A DNA stretch of 64,000 bases from Druceiella hillmani (lineage: Eukaryota; Arthropoda; Insecta; Lepidoptera; Hepialidae), in NCBI GenBank assembly GCA_039881145.1, contig JAYKKI010000095.1, positions 1,415,001 to 1,479,000 on the forward strand, written 5' to 3'. This document shows positions 1 to 12,276 of this stretch, in pieces. Under the pieces are notes generated by a model. It did not search any database, was not told where the DNA came from, and saw only the letters and a list, made by a program, of their open reading frames with translations. Made by a program: the position numbers and the translations under genes. How positions within the stretch are numbered: the first letter of the stretch is position 1; the number at the start of each line of letters is the position of its first letter.

Positions 1-3000
1 CGATTCAAACTATATTTTCACTCGCTGTACGCTTTTTACTCAAATACTTAGAAACAATAAATTATGCAATCACTTAAATGATATCTGTTTGGTGAATTGT
101 CGGATTACAAGCAATATTAAGTTTTTTGTCAAAGGTCGAGTGATACAACAAAAATGTTATTATGAAACTCTGAAACTGCTACCAGATTACGTTGCGATAT
201 TAAAATTAACATTAGGCAAAAGTATAATTTGATTTAATACTTGTTAGATATGAATATAGTCGCCCCGTAAAATATTTGAATTATTAATATGGGCGTACAT
301 TATATGTCTGTCTTGTACGACCAACCATAATATTTCAAATTGGTCTTCATTTTACAATTTCTCCTAACCAGAGAAATTACCCAAAACTTGTCAAATCAGC
401 TACGTGTATAAATTTGTGGATATTTTTCCTCTTCATGAATAATATTCAAAGTGAATTTTCCCGAAATTGAAAAAGATATTACAATTATTGAGACTAAAAT
501 GGACAACTCAAAATATTCTGTTATATATCAATAAAAACTGTAGATAAAACGTAAAGTTATATAAAAGGAAATAATAATTGATAAAATATACAGAAATATA
601 TTTGTTTTGATAAAGAAGTAAATACTTTTTTAATTTAAACAGTCTTATTTTGGTAGAAGGTATTTATTTTTATTTTTTGTAGTATTGTTCGTATCTTACA
701 AAGTATTATAGGTTAATATTTGAACATGTTGTTTGAGTTTAGGATATTTATTATAAAACGCAGATATTCTAGCTACTTGTATATTAGGACTGTCAAAATT
801 AATTTAATCGTGTCAAATTAAACAAAAATAATGTTTAATTTGGGAAGATTTGTGGGCCTCTCAAACCATTATTTCGTCCAAAAATTAAAAAAAGAAACAA
901 AGAAGGCTTTATGTTAATCAAAAGATATATCATAACCTTGGATTAAAAAAAAATTCAACTCCACCTCCCTATGTTTTACAAGGGTCTCCTAATAGGAGAC
1001 CTTTAGAATTAAAATGTACACTATTTTAAATATTGTTATATTCTTCCGGCAAACGTTGGACAAACTTTTAATGATGCTATTTTCCACAATTTTGAGTTTA
1101 GTGGTTCCAACGATAAGGATGGGGAAACATTTTTTAGATATTTTCAATAACAGGTCTGGAATTAGTTAATATAAAATCCTGAAAAAATATTATTATTTTT
1201 CATCTTGTGAGAACATTGCATAGTATATCGTGAATTTTTCAAAAAGTCAGATACAGAATCAAAGCCGTATTTTTCCAGAAAATATTAGATAAACTTAAAA
1301 TTTTGACATAGTATTCTTTTTTCATAATTTTGACTTTAGTAGTTCTGGCGATAGGAATAGAGGAACTCATTTTTTAATATTTTCCACAACACCTCTAATA
1401 CTATTTAACATATGATTGTGAAAAAACGTTTTTTAATTGCTGTGACTTAACCATTTAATTGATATTATATGCTTAACACGAACTAAAAAAATATTTTAAG
1501 TTGCTTTTCCACTCTAAAATTTGAACGTGAATGTTTTTCATTCGTCATATTGATAATACAAAATTTACCTGCAGGTTAATTTTTTATTACCAATGTAACA
1601 AATTTCAAGTTACCATGTTAAATTATCGCTTAGAAAACTTTTGTGGATATTTTCAATAAGGTCTCTAGAAACACTTATATTAAAATTCTGCGATGAGAGT
1701 TTGGAAATTTTTACAAAATTTTCGAGTTTTCTGATCTACCATACAATATATGAACTAAAAAAAACTGAATACTTTATTGGCCCCTTCGAAAAATTTGCTT
1801 ACGATAATTGTTTATTGTAAACTATTGACGTATTTGTGAATTAATACATCGTAGCCTTACGCCAAAATTTTGATTCCCTATGCCAAACAGTTTCAGATGA
1901 ACGAACACATCACATGATTTTATATATGCCCTTATTCCTCTTTTGGTGTATGAAATCCAAAAAATATCAAAAATATCATAACCTTGACAGGATGGGTATA
2001 TAACTTTCACATTTTCCAATTAAAATACAATGGAAGACTTCTTTTATGCTTGAAAACTAAACAGTATTTATTCGCGCATACAACAATTACCAGCTTTTAA
2101 AATCATCATATTTATGACATGCAACTTGTTAGAGCGACAAGTATCTAAAGCTTATAAAAGTACTGTATTGTATCAACAATATTGTGTAACATAACAATAG
2201 CGCAACAAAGCAACGTCTCGCTTGTATAATGGCGTTCTCGTGGCGTGGCTTGAACTAAACGAAGAGGGTTTCCTCTGGCGTGAATACGTTAAGGAGCTCA
2301 AAGAACAACACACACTCCTACAAAACTAGCTGCGATAGTGAAACGTGTAGATCTATAGGATCATCGTCAGAAGCACATCGATTGAGGTTGTAGTTATTTA
2401 TTATTAAAAGACGTTATGTCTGCTATTATCGATCCAATTGGCCAATTACGGAATAATAGAGTAATTGAATAAGGAATAGTTTCCCGTACTGGCAGGCAAT
2501 CAAGTAAATAGGCATTTCCTTATTAGAGTGGTCTTTGAGGTTGCATGTCGAATAAAGGTCACATAGTTTATTTAAGAAATATGTTCTACACACGAAAAGT
2601 AAATTGAGGGATATTTGCCAGTTTGTGTATTGTTCTCTTCTTTCATTTTAGTACGTAATTCTACTTTCTGTCAAACAACATCTCGTCCACTCATCGACGA
2701 ATCTTAAACTCATTCTACCTAAACAATTAAAAGTAAAATGTTTACTTATGCATTTAAGTTAATAAAAAAATATGAAGATGGAATGCTCTTGGGTTTGCAA
2801 GTTGGTATGTTTATTGGAGATAATCGCAGAATATATTCAACCGTTTCCAGAATTCTTTCTCTACACGATAGGTCTTAATTCCCTAACACATGCAGACCTT
2901 TAAATTCATACCGTTAAATTTTCTCAATTCTGTCTGTCCTATTTCTTTTTTTGTCTTTCTTTTCCCTGTCTTTTCCTATGTTTGTGTAGAACTTGTGTTC

Positions 3001-3445
3001 TACTAGATAGGTTTTGATGAGTTTTTTACTATCGAGTAGGACATTTAATCCGAAAGGATGTTTTGTCTGAGATAACAGTTTAGGTTTTCGGATTACAGAG
3101 TTACGTAAAAATGGGTTAATCAGAAGCACTATGGATGATATGTTAGCAGTGGTACTTGCATGCCATTTTATCATAAAGGGAGAAGCCATTCTATCAGAGA
3201 GAGAAAGCCCAAAGTTTATCTATAGCATTTCCACGCGGGTGGTGTTGCAAACAAAAGCTGGTTACATGCCATTTGTTTCTTCATAAATATACCTTCATTT
3301 TTTAATGAATATTACAACAACTTTCTTAAAATTATAAATAGTTCATAATTTTCATTTTCTTTAAGTATAATTAATTATCATCAGTAACAGTAAATGGTAC
3401 AAGATTATTACTTTAACTTAAATAATGATTATATATTAACAGTCC

Positions 3446-3447
<2 letters not shown>

Positions 3448-3494
<47 letters not shown>
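3448..3494. repeat. (TA)n microsatellite
   Basis: A pure TA run of about 47 bases inside copy A. The equivalent place in copy B (about 9530-9545) has only a few TA units, so it expanded or shrank after duplication. Confidence 0.95.
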
Positions 3495-3495
<1 letters not shown>

Positions 3496-4552
3496 TACTA
3501 GACCTTCAATAAACCCTGTAAACTTGTGGGGTATGAGATCCTCCTTACGGGACACACGAGCCGTTCTGAGATAACCCAGCTTTTTGTAAATATGGTATCA
3601 AATACTAGCAAAAGTGTATCAAAGATAGAATGTGTAAAAAATTATATAAAAAGTACCTTGCACCATTTTCTTTTTCAAAGCATAATGTTTTACTTCAATT
3701 AAAATATTATCTGTAATTACTGCCAGAACCAAAATGGCAAAAAGATGGATATTTTCTGTAATACATATGATAAACATCAAATAATTATCTGGTATTGCGC
3801 CTTCACATCCTATTTTTAATTCACAAAATCGGTGTACAGGTAGCTACTGGTACCAGTGATTGATTTTGAAAATATCAAGATTAATTTTTAGTGATCTGTC
3901 GTTTCAAACTTATTTCGAATGCCAGGAGGAGCGGTAGTATAGTGTTGTCTCTGTTTAAGACAATTAGGAGATAAGGATCTTCATAATAAAAGAGAAAAAA
4001 CTTAGTCAAGAAGGAGTGAAATTATAAATAGCTGCCTCTCAACATTACGCTTAGATATATTAAAATATTAAGGTGTACAAATTTTAGTAGGTAAGAGGTA
4101 GAATCAAGAAAATCTATGGAAAATATTCTCATTCGGCAATCACTGTATTAGTGTTATACAGCAGATAGTTTCACTTCACAAATATCACTACTACAAAATA
4201 TGTATTCCTCATCCTTATGAAAGACAATTTTACTAATGTCCATATAAATACAAAAAGAGGAGGCAGTAAAAACAGCTCGCAAGTTTTACATCAATTGTGA
4301 GCTTTGAGTCGTGTCTTTCATGGTCATCTTTTATCCTGTCAGCGGCACAGAGGGTCGCGAGAGGATGCGGGGCGCTTTCTATGCAAGTACAAAATATCCT
4401 TATCTGAATTCTGTCGCCGCCATTCATTCACAATTATAAGTGGAGATATTCAACTAATTGTCTGCGTTGAAGAGACGATGATGTACTCAATTAGCGTCCT
4501 TTTGGGAATGTTAATGGAATACTATGGCCTAGCATATTGAATAATGGGAACT

Positions 4553-4596
4553 TTAAAAAAAAAAAAAGAAAAAAAATATATATATATATATATATC
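4553..4596. repeat. Poly-A tract followed by (TA)n
   Basis: An A-rich run passes directly into about ten TA units in copy A. Copy B lacks it at the matching place (about 10630), so it is specific to copy A. Confidence 0.85.
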
Positions 4597-5310
4597 ATAA
4601 TGTATTTCTGACATAAGAGAAAGAAGATATATAGCTATGTGATTGCAGAGAATAAATTTTATTTAACGCTTGTGAATTGAATAAATCTCTTTTTATCACT
4701 TTCAGGATTTGAGAGAATTAGAATATTAAATACTTTAATGAAATTTAATACCTTAATGAAAAAAATTGTAATGAGAAGCAGTAAACGCGGAACAAATTCC
4801 TTCTAATTATCTAAAGAAAAAAGGGGTCCTTGCACTTTCAATTTATTTCACTACCTTGAAATTTAGTTACAAAGGAGCTCTGTTGATTGTATTATATGTG
4901 CATTATTCTTTACATCGGTGATTTAGCATATCAATCAAAAAAATAAAATGGAGGGAAAAAACTATTTTGAAATTCTTTTAACAAACTCATTTTTTAATTT
5001 TCTTTTATTCAGAATAATTTCAATTACGGAAAATCCTCAGTTGATCTAATTGGTGATACTAAATTTATATTTAGACATAGGGTTTTGCTGGTAGTTTATA
5101 AGATTATATTTTCCTTGGAGTAGTCGGATTTGATATATTATGCATCAAAGAAATGCTACGAAAAAAATTGAATTTTTAAAAATTTCAAATTTGATGGCTA
5201 TCTAAGAAGCGGTTGTGTTTTCCTACATTCCCTACAAACAGTTTACTTTCAGAATGGTGGAAGGAATCATTTTTTTGAAAATCCACCATTTGCCCAATAG
5301 AAGTATACGA

Positions 5311-5348
<38 letters not shown>

Positions 5349-5356
5349 TTATATAA

Positions 5357-5391
<35 letters not shown>

Positions 5392-5440
5392 TCGTATATT
5401 TATATACATACACATATATGTATACATACACACAAATGAG
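5311..5440. repeat. Compound (TA)n array at the right edge of copy A
   Basis: Two TA runs flank an AT-rich spacer, bordered by mirrored flanks (tatacgagtgtata on the left, tatactcgtatat on the right), then degenerate (CA/TA)n. A TA array sits in the corresponding place after copy B (11509-11600). Confidence 0.9.
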
Positions 5441-6341
5441 AAAGAAATATTTAAGTCCATTATTACTAACTGTTTACAATGATACCATAAAATTAAAAAA
5501 TGAATTCGAACCCAAACAAACAACAACCCGCACCACCCAAATTTTTGAGTGCAACCAAATTTTGAGTTTGTATGTTAACCAGTTTCTTAATGAACAGACC
5601 ATGGTAAATGGGCAGACAAATACATGAGAGATGTTGTAAGTGTTCCATTTGTTGTAAGTGTTCCATTTGTTTACGGAAACCCAAAACGGTATAATACTGT
5701 TAGCCTGTTTTAAATTAGCTTAGCTTGAAATTCCCTTTATTAAAATCGGTGAAAACAGCTACATATATAGCGGGGATAAGATTAAAAAATTTACTCCACC
5801 AGTTTTGCATTGCTAGAGTCTCAATACCGTCATTCACCTTCAATAAAGTGAAGAAATCTGAGAGCAAACACAAACATCTCCTAAGCTAATATCAGCATCC
5901 AATAACGAGAAGTAAAGTAATACAGGCGCGGAGCAGCACGTTACAGGTTTAATATTGAGGACAATAAATAAAGAGTATCTCGTCGCGCGGTAGCTACTCT
6001 CAAGGAAAAAAGCACTAAATCGAATGGACTTATGCATGCTTTCAAACCACTTACAAGCTAGTTGTTAACATTTTAGACAATGTTTTTATATACTCATTGA
6101 AGCGTGATAACAAATACTGAATTACTTGTAACTAAAAGTTACTTGTACGGCTAAGCTCAAATATTCGAAAGCCAACTGCTTCAGTAAAGAGTAATAGACT
6201 AAGATAAACAATACTGCTTTGAATGCAATAGGCCTAAATAATATATTAGTGAAGGATATTCTAAAACGTCTAATTCTGATGTTACGTTTAATTAAAAAAT
6301 GAGTTAGAATTAGTTGAATAAACTATACTTAGAGGAAGCTC
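5441..6341. other. Spacer between copies A and B
   Basis: About 0.9 kb with no recognised gene or transposon. It contains a perfect 18-bp tandem duplicate (5633-5668, unit gttgtaagtgttccattt). The ttcgaaccc near 5510 resembles a reversed pol III B box, but no A box was found, so I do not call a tRNA-derived SINE. Confidence 0.5.
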
Positions 6342-9300
6342 CGATTCAAACCCTATTTTGACTCATTATAAGCTTATTACTCAAATACTTAGAAACAATA
6401 AATTATGCAATCACTTAAATGACGTCTGTTTGGTGAATTGTCGGATTACAAGCAATATTAAGTTTTTTGTCAAAGGTCGAGTGATACAACAAAAATGTTA
6501 TTATGAAACTCTGAAACTGCTACCAGATTACGTTGCGATATTAAAATTAACATTAGGCAAAAGTATAATTTGATTTAATACTTGTTAGATATGAATATAG
6601 TCACCCCGTAAAATATTTGAATTAATAATATGGGCGTACATTATATGTCTGTCTTGTACGACCAACCATAATATTTCAAATTTGGTCTTCATTTTACAAT
6701 TTCTCCTAACCAGAGAAATTACCCAAAACTTGGCAAATCAGCTACGTGTATAAATTTGTGGATATTTTTCCTCTTCATGAATAATATTCAAAGTGAATTG
6801 TCCCGAAATTGAAAAAGATATTACAATTATTGAGACTAAAATGGACAACTCAAAATATTCTGTTATATATCAATAAAAACTGTAGATAAAACGTAAAGTT
6901 ATATAAAAGGAAATAATAATTGATAAAATATACAGAAATATATTTGTTTTGATAAAGAAGTAAATACTTTTTTAATTTAAACAGTCTTATTTGGGTAGAA
7001 GGTATTTATTTTTATTTTTTGTAGTATTGTTCGTATCTTACAAAGTATTATAGGTTAATATTTCGACGTGTTGTTTGAATTTAGGATATTTATGATAAAA
7101 CGCAGATATTCTAGCTACTTGTATATTAGGACTGTCAAAATTATACACGATTAAATTAAACAAAAATAATGTTTAATTTGGGAAGGTTTGTGTTCCTCTC
7201 AAACCATTATTTCGTCCAAAAAAATAAAAAAAGATACAAAGAAAGGTTTATGTTATTCAAAAGATATATCATAACTTTAGATTATAAAAAAAATTCAAGT
7301 CCACCTCCCAATGTTATACAAGAGTCTTCTAATAGGAGACCTTTAGAATTAAAATGTACACTATTTTAAATATTTTTATATTTTTCCGGTAAACGTTGGA
7401 CAAACTTTTAATGATGCTTTTTTCCACAATTTTGAGTTTAGTGGTTCCAACGAGAGGGATGGGGAAAAGTTTTTTTGATATTTTCAATAACAGGTCTGGA
7501 ATTAGTTAACATAAAATCCTGAAAAAATATTACGCTCTACATTAAATAAAAAATTCGGTAACTTACTTTTCTCTAAAATTTGGACTTGAATATTTTTGAT
7601 TTCTAACTATTGAAATAGATCCAGTTTAATTGCATCTATATCAAATATCAAATTTCTATGTTCAACTGTTGCTTAAAAAATGTTGGTGGACATTTCCAGT
7701 AATGTCTCTAAAAAGAACTCATATAAAATTCTGTGAAGAATATTTTTGGAGTATTTACAAGTGGTTCTATTTTTTTGATATCTCACACGATATATGAAAT
7801 TGAAAAAATAACACTCGAATATTTTCTTTGTCCCTTACAATATATTGCTTACGAAATTTTTATATTGTAAACTCTTGACATGTCTGCGAGGTTATATGAT
7901 GTATTATTACGCTAATAATTCTAATTTCTACGCCACGTGAGTATGTTATAGGGGTCCGGTTTTTTTACTGTTGAGTTATGAAATCCTGAAAACGCCAGAA
8001 ATATCATAACCGCCCTTCTTCCTTGACCGGGTGAATATAAAACTTTCATATTTTCCAATTAAAATATAATAGATGATTTCTTTCATGCTTAAAAATTAAA
8101 TAGTATTATCTGCACATACGACAATTAACAGCTTTCAATATTACCATATTTATGACATGCGACTTGTTACAGCGACAAGTGTACAAAGTTCATAAAAGTA
8201 CAGTACTATATCAAAAATATAGTGAAACCTAACAATAGCGCAACAATACAACGTCCCGCTTTTGTAATGGCGTTCCCGTGTCATGTTAGAGCTAAGCGAA
8301 GAGGATTTTTTCTGGCGTAAATACATTATGGAGCCTAAAGAACAACACACACTTCGTCAAGGCTAGCGGCGGTAGTGAACCGTTTATAGGGTCATCGTTA
8401 GACGCACATCAATTGAAGTCTAGTTATGTATTATTAAAAGAGGTTAAGTCTGCTATTATCTATTCAATTGGTCAATTCGGAATATTAGATTAATTGAATG
8501 AGGAATCATTTTCAGAATTGAAAGGCAATCAATGCTTCAAAAATAGAGTGTCCTCTGAGGTTGTATGTCAAATAAAAGTCATATAATTTATTTAAGGAGT
8601 GTGTTTTGTACATAAATGTAAATTTAGGTAAATTTGCCTGTTCGAATAAGGAAGATAACTTGCTCATTTTAGTACGTAATTCTCTCTTCTTTCAAACAAC
8701 GTCTTATTCAGTGAGTGCCGAATTTTAACTTCATTCTTCCTAAAGAATTAAAAGGAAGTTTTTTATTTATGTGTCTTAAGTAATAAAAAATTTATAAAGA
8801 TGGAACTTTGGTGGGTTTGCAAGCTCGTATGTTTGCAGGAGATAATCTCTGAATATATTAAACCATTTCTAAATTTTTTTAGCAAAAGAAAGAGATTAAT
8901 TTCCTATCATATGCAAACTACTTTTAAATTTTCTCAATTCTATCAGCAACTTACGGTTACCTGTCTTTTTCCCGTGGTTATCTCTATATGTATATAACTT
9001 TTATTCTACTAGAAGGATTTTGATAAATTTTTCACTATCGGATAGTATATTATCCTGAAACGTAGTTGTGTCTGAGATATTTGACAGAATATAGAAAATG
9101 AGACCATAGACGGTATGATATGGGGCTATAGACCGCGTTATAGCGACGGTACTTGATAGCGATGTAATTAAACTTTAAGGTCTCTCTGATAGCCGCGTGA
9201 TAGCGACGATCAGAAAGACCTTAAAGTTCAATTACACAACTTCTACGCCAATAGTGTTGAAAGTAAAATCTAGTTATATAGTGTATTTTAATAGTTTTTC

Positions 9301-11420
9301 CATAAGTGACGTACTTAATTTTGGATTGAATATTAGATCAACTTTCATAAAATCATAAGTAATCGCTAATTTTAATTATCTGTGAGTATTTTTGACCTTT
9401 ATGAGATATTTTAAGAGATGTACGTTCACTAAATCGAAAAAAGTGTTTATTAGCATCGTTATATCTTAATAAAACTGCAAAGTATACAAGAATATGACTT
9501 TCTCTTAGAAAATTATTTTATAATAACTGATCACATATATACAATAAGTAGATGGTCAAAAACCCATGTACATTTGTGGAGTATGAGATGACAACTTACG
9601 AGACACAGGACCGGTTCCGAAACAATCCAGGTTTTTATAAATATATTATAGAGTATTTGCAAAGTATATCGATAATGAATATGTTATGAAAGAAAATTAT
9701 TTAAGGAAGAAAATTATTGAACATACATGCAACCATGGAATGGTTTCATGACATAATCTTTTAATTTCATTAAAACTACTGCTAGTACTAAAATGGGAAA
9801 GGGGATATATTTTCTATCGTACTTAAAAGAAATTGACATCAAATAACTACCTTATATTCGGCCATCACATCATATTTTTAATTCAAAAAGCAGTGTTCAT
9901 CATCAATCCCGGTAATTGGTTTTAAAAATACCAAAACAAATTTTCAGCTATCGTATGAGATTTATTTCAAATTCCAGAAAGAGTTGTACTTTAGTGGTGT
10001 CTCAATTTGAGAAAATTAGAAGATAAAAGTCTTCATAATAAATGGGTATTCATACATGTTATTTGTACCGAAAGGGTAAAATTAAGCCAAGAAAACTGAT
10101 ATTATAAACGACTACTACTCAATATTACATTTATATGGATTATGATATTAAGATGTAAACATTTTAATAGGTAAAAGCTAGAATCAAGAAAATCAATGAA
10201 AAACTTCATATTGGATAATCACTGTGTTACCGTCCTACCGTAGATAATTTCATTTCACTAATAACACCACTATAAAATAAGCACTCTGTCATCTTAATGA
10301 AAGTCCGTTTTACTTATGTCCGTATAAACGCAAAAAGGGGACAGCAATAAAAACAGCTCGAAATTTTTTACATCATTTGTGAGCTTTGACTCATGTCTTC
10401 CACGAACATTTTTTATCCTGTCAGCGGCACGGAGGGTCGCGAGAGGATGCGGTACGCCTGCATGAGTGAAAAATATCCTTATCTGAACTCTGTCACCGCC
10501 ATTCATTCACAATTATATGTCGAGATATTATATTATTTGTCTGCGTTAAGAAGGCCGCGTGGTACTCCATTAGTGTCCTTTTGGGAATGTTAATGGAATA
10601 CCATGGCCAAGCATATTGAATAATGGGAACTTGTTACAAAATATTAAGGGTAAATACATTTATTATATTATGTAAAGAAAATTTTAAGCAGCATGATTGT
10701 AGAAAGAGAATATTATTCAGCCTTTGTAGATTGCATACATTTTTTTTATCACTTGCAAGTTAGGAGTATTGTTTGAACGGGGTGTATTGTTAAAAAAGAG
10801 TAAAGCCAATGAACGCCAGTTGAAAATATGAATACTTTGGAAATTTCGATTTGATGTTCCATATATTGTTAAGAAAACATTTTTAATTAGGAACAGTATA
10901 TTAGAAACAATTTTTTCGCATTCATACTGTTCAAAAATTATCGATTGTATAGGCGCTTACATTCCAAAAGTTTGTAAAGAATGCAAAAGTAGAAATAAAA
11001 TACATTAAGTGAAAACAATTAGATTTTTAATGAAATTTAAATATGAAGGATGTTTTCTGATTGTATTATACAGGTTTATTATTGTTTACGACGTAAATTT
11101 ACAGGGCTGTTCGACGACATTATCTTGAACAATAAAGGAATGAAAACATTAAATATTTTGAACATTTTTTTATTAAATTTATTTTCCAAATTTTTTCTTC
11201 TTCAGAATTATGTCAATTGCGGAAAATCGTCACCTGATATTATTAGTGATACTAAATTTTCAAAAGGGGTTCCCTGGTAGTTTATAGAATTTTATTTTTC
11301 CGGTATCTGAAAAACGGTCGGAGTTTGCTCGTTCATTATAAATATCTTACGTTCAGAATGGTGAGAGGAATAAGTTCTGTGAAATTCATCGTTCATAAAT
11401 AAAAGAACGCTATTTATAAA
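6342..11420 (+). repeat. Tandem segmental duplication, copy B
   Basis: Direct copy of 1-5310 (see the anchors there). It starts at a clean junction (cgattcaaac) also found at position 1. It lacks one internal sub-repeat present in A: at 7530 the near-identical alignment stops and sequence resumes at the equivalent of about A 1469. A hairpin segment at about 9100-9240 has no counterpart in A. The GC-rich patches are retained at about 8232-8365 and 10400-10520. No coding gene is recognised. Confidence 0.85.
9164..9235. repeat. Inverted repeat, 27-bp arms, copy B only
   Basis: Arms 9164-9190 and 9209-9235 are reverse complements with two mismatches, around an 18-base loop. The loop and the left flank (about 9125-9160) repeat a GC-rich motif, gatagc/ttatagc followed by gacg, three to four times. 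It is absent from the matching place in copy A (about 3185), so it is an insertion or a local rearrangement; it could be a short MITE remnant. Confidence 0.75.
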
Positions 11421-11561
11421 TAGCTAATAGAAACTTTATAAAGGATTAATTTATGTTATATTATATTATATATATCGTACAAATCAAATGCACAATTTCT
11501 TAATAAAGTATATTCATATATATATATATAAAAACATATATATAAGTATATATATATATAA

Positions 11562-11605
<44 letters not shown>

Positions 11606-11811
11606 TAGAGAAAATAAAACATAAAAGGTTTTTGCTACTCGAAAATGAATGGGAAGGTTTAGTGATTGTGTGTATCAAATTTGAAGCCTATTTATGTAAA
11701 GAAAATTAAATTGTTGATGTTCCGTTATAAAACTGACAAAATGGAACGCTAATGGAATCGATGTTCATCTGTCCGTTTATCACCGCCGATTTTCTCGAAA
11801 AGTATTCCACT
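11421..11811. other. AT-rich stretch with (TA)n array (11509-11600)
   Basis: Holds an interrupted TA array of about 90 bases just right of copy B. Beyond that nothing is recognised up to the end of the retrotransposon remnant. Confidence 0.6.
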
Positions 11812-12177
11812 CTAAAATTTAGATGTAACACAGAGATTACATTGGCTCAATATAGACGTGACATAAAAAGTCGCATTTTCATTTTGGGAGTTAATTTCAC
11901 GCAGTATTCTGCTGAAGATACGACGACTAACATCATTTACTTGAGGTTGCAAGCTAAGATTTTGATCGATTAGCAGATCCAAGTCTTTATTAGTTGACAT
12001 AAATGGAATTGGTGTATCAGATCTGATTGCCTAATTTTAGAAGGCATTTTGGCTGCCAATTATGATAGCTTAATATTTAATTGGATTAACCAACAGACTC
12101 ATTTTATAAGCCCACTGACCGATTAAAGACAGATCTTCATTGAGTGAATTGACAGTGGTCGATATAGAGTTTCCATA

Positions 12178-12224
12178 AGTTGGGCATTATTTGTAAATCA
12201 TCAGTTTACAAATAATGCCCAACT
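12178..12224. repeat. Perfect 20-bp hairpin over the RT active site
   Basis: Arms 12178-12197 and 12205-12224 are exact reverse complements around a 7-base loop. On the minus strand the codons after DD (L-Q-I-M-P-N) are normal for the family, while the bases before DD are an inverted copy of them. The inverted copy therefore replaced the YA of YADD and the residues upstream. Confidence 0.95.
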
Positions 12225-12276
12225 ATATATATATATATTTCCAACAACCCATTACTATATATATTTCCAACAACCA
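12221..12276. repeat. Short tandem duplication with TA runs in the retrotransposon
   Basis: Two copies of actatatat... followed by ttccaacaacc, differing in TA length, interrupt the reverse transcriptase next to the hairpin. Only one copy of the ttccaacaaccacgcc stretch is expected from the coding frame. Confidence 0.8.

Larger units (their letters stand above)
1..5310 (+). repeat. Tandem segmental duplication, copy A (left edge cut by window)
   Basis: This stretch aligns head-to-tail with 6342-11420. Position 1 pairs with 6342; further anchors are 2195/8232 (caatagcgcaacaa), about 3520/9572, 4320/10400 and 4985/11165. The first 1190 bases are about 97 percent identical to 6342-7530 by eye; the rest is roughly 65-80 percent. 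Inside it, about 1020-1800 consists of three diverged sub-repeats of about 240-280 bp, one of which (1191-1468) is missing from copy B. Short GC-rich patches (about 2195-2345 and 4320-4450) are kept in both copies. No convincing coding frame spans it and no known protein domain was recognised. It could be a large non-autonomous element or a locally duplicated intergenic block. Confidence 0.85.

Noticed and set aside
5500..5515. Reversed B-box-like ttcgaaccc (tRNA-derived SINE?)
   Set aside because: No A box at the right distance, no tRNA-like fold, no 3' tail.
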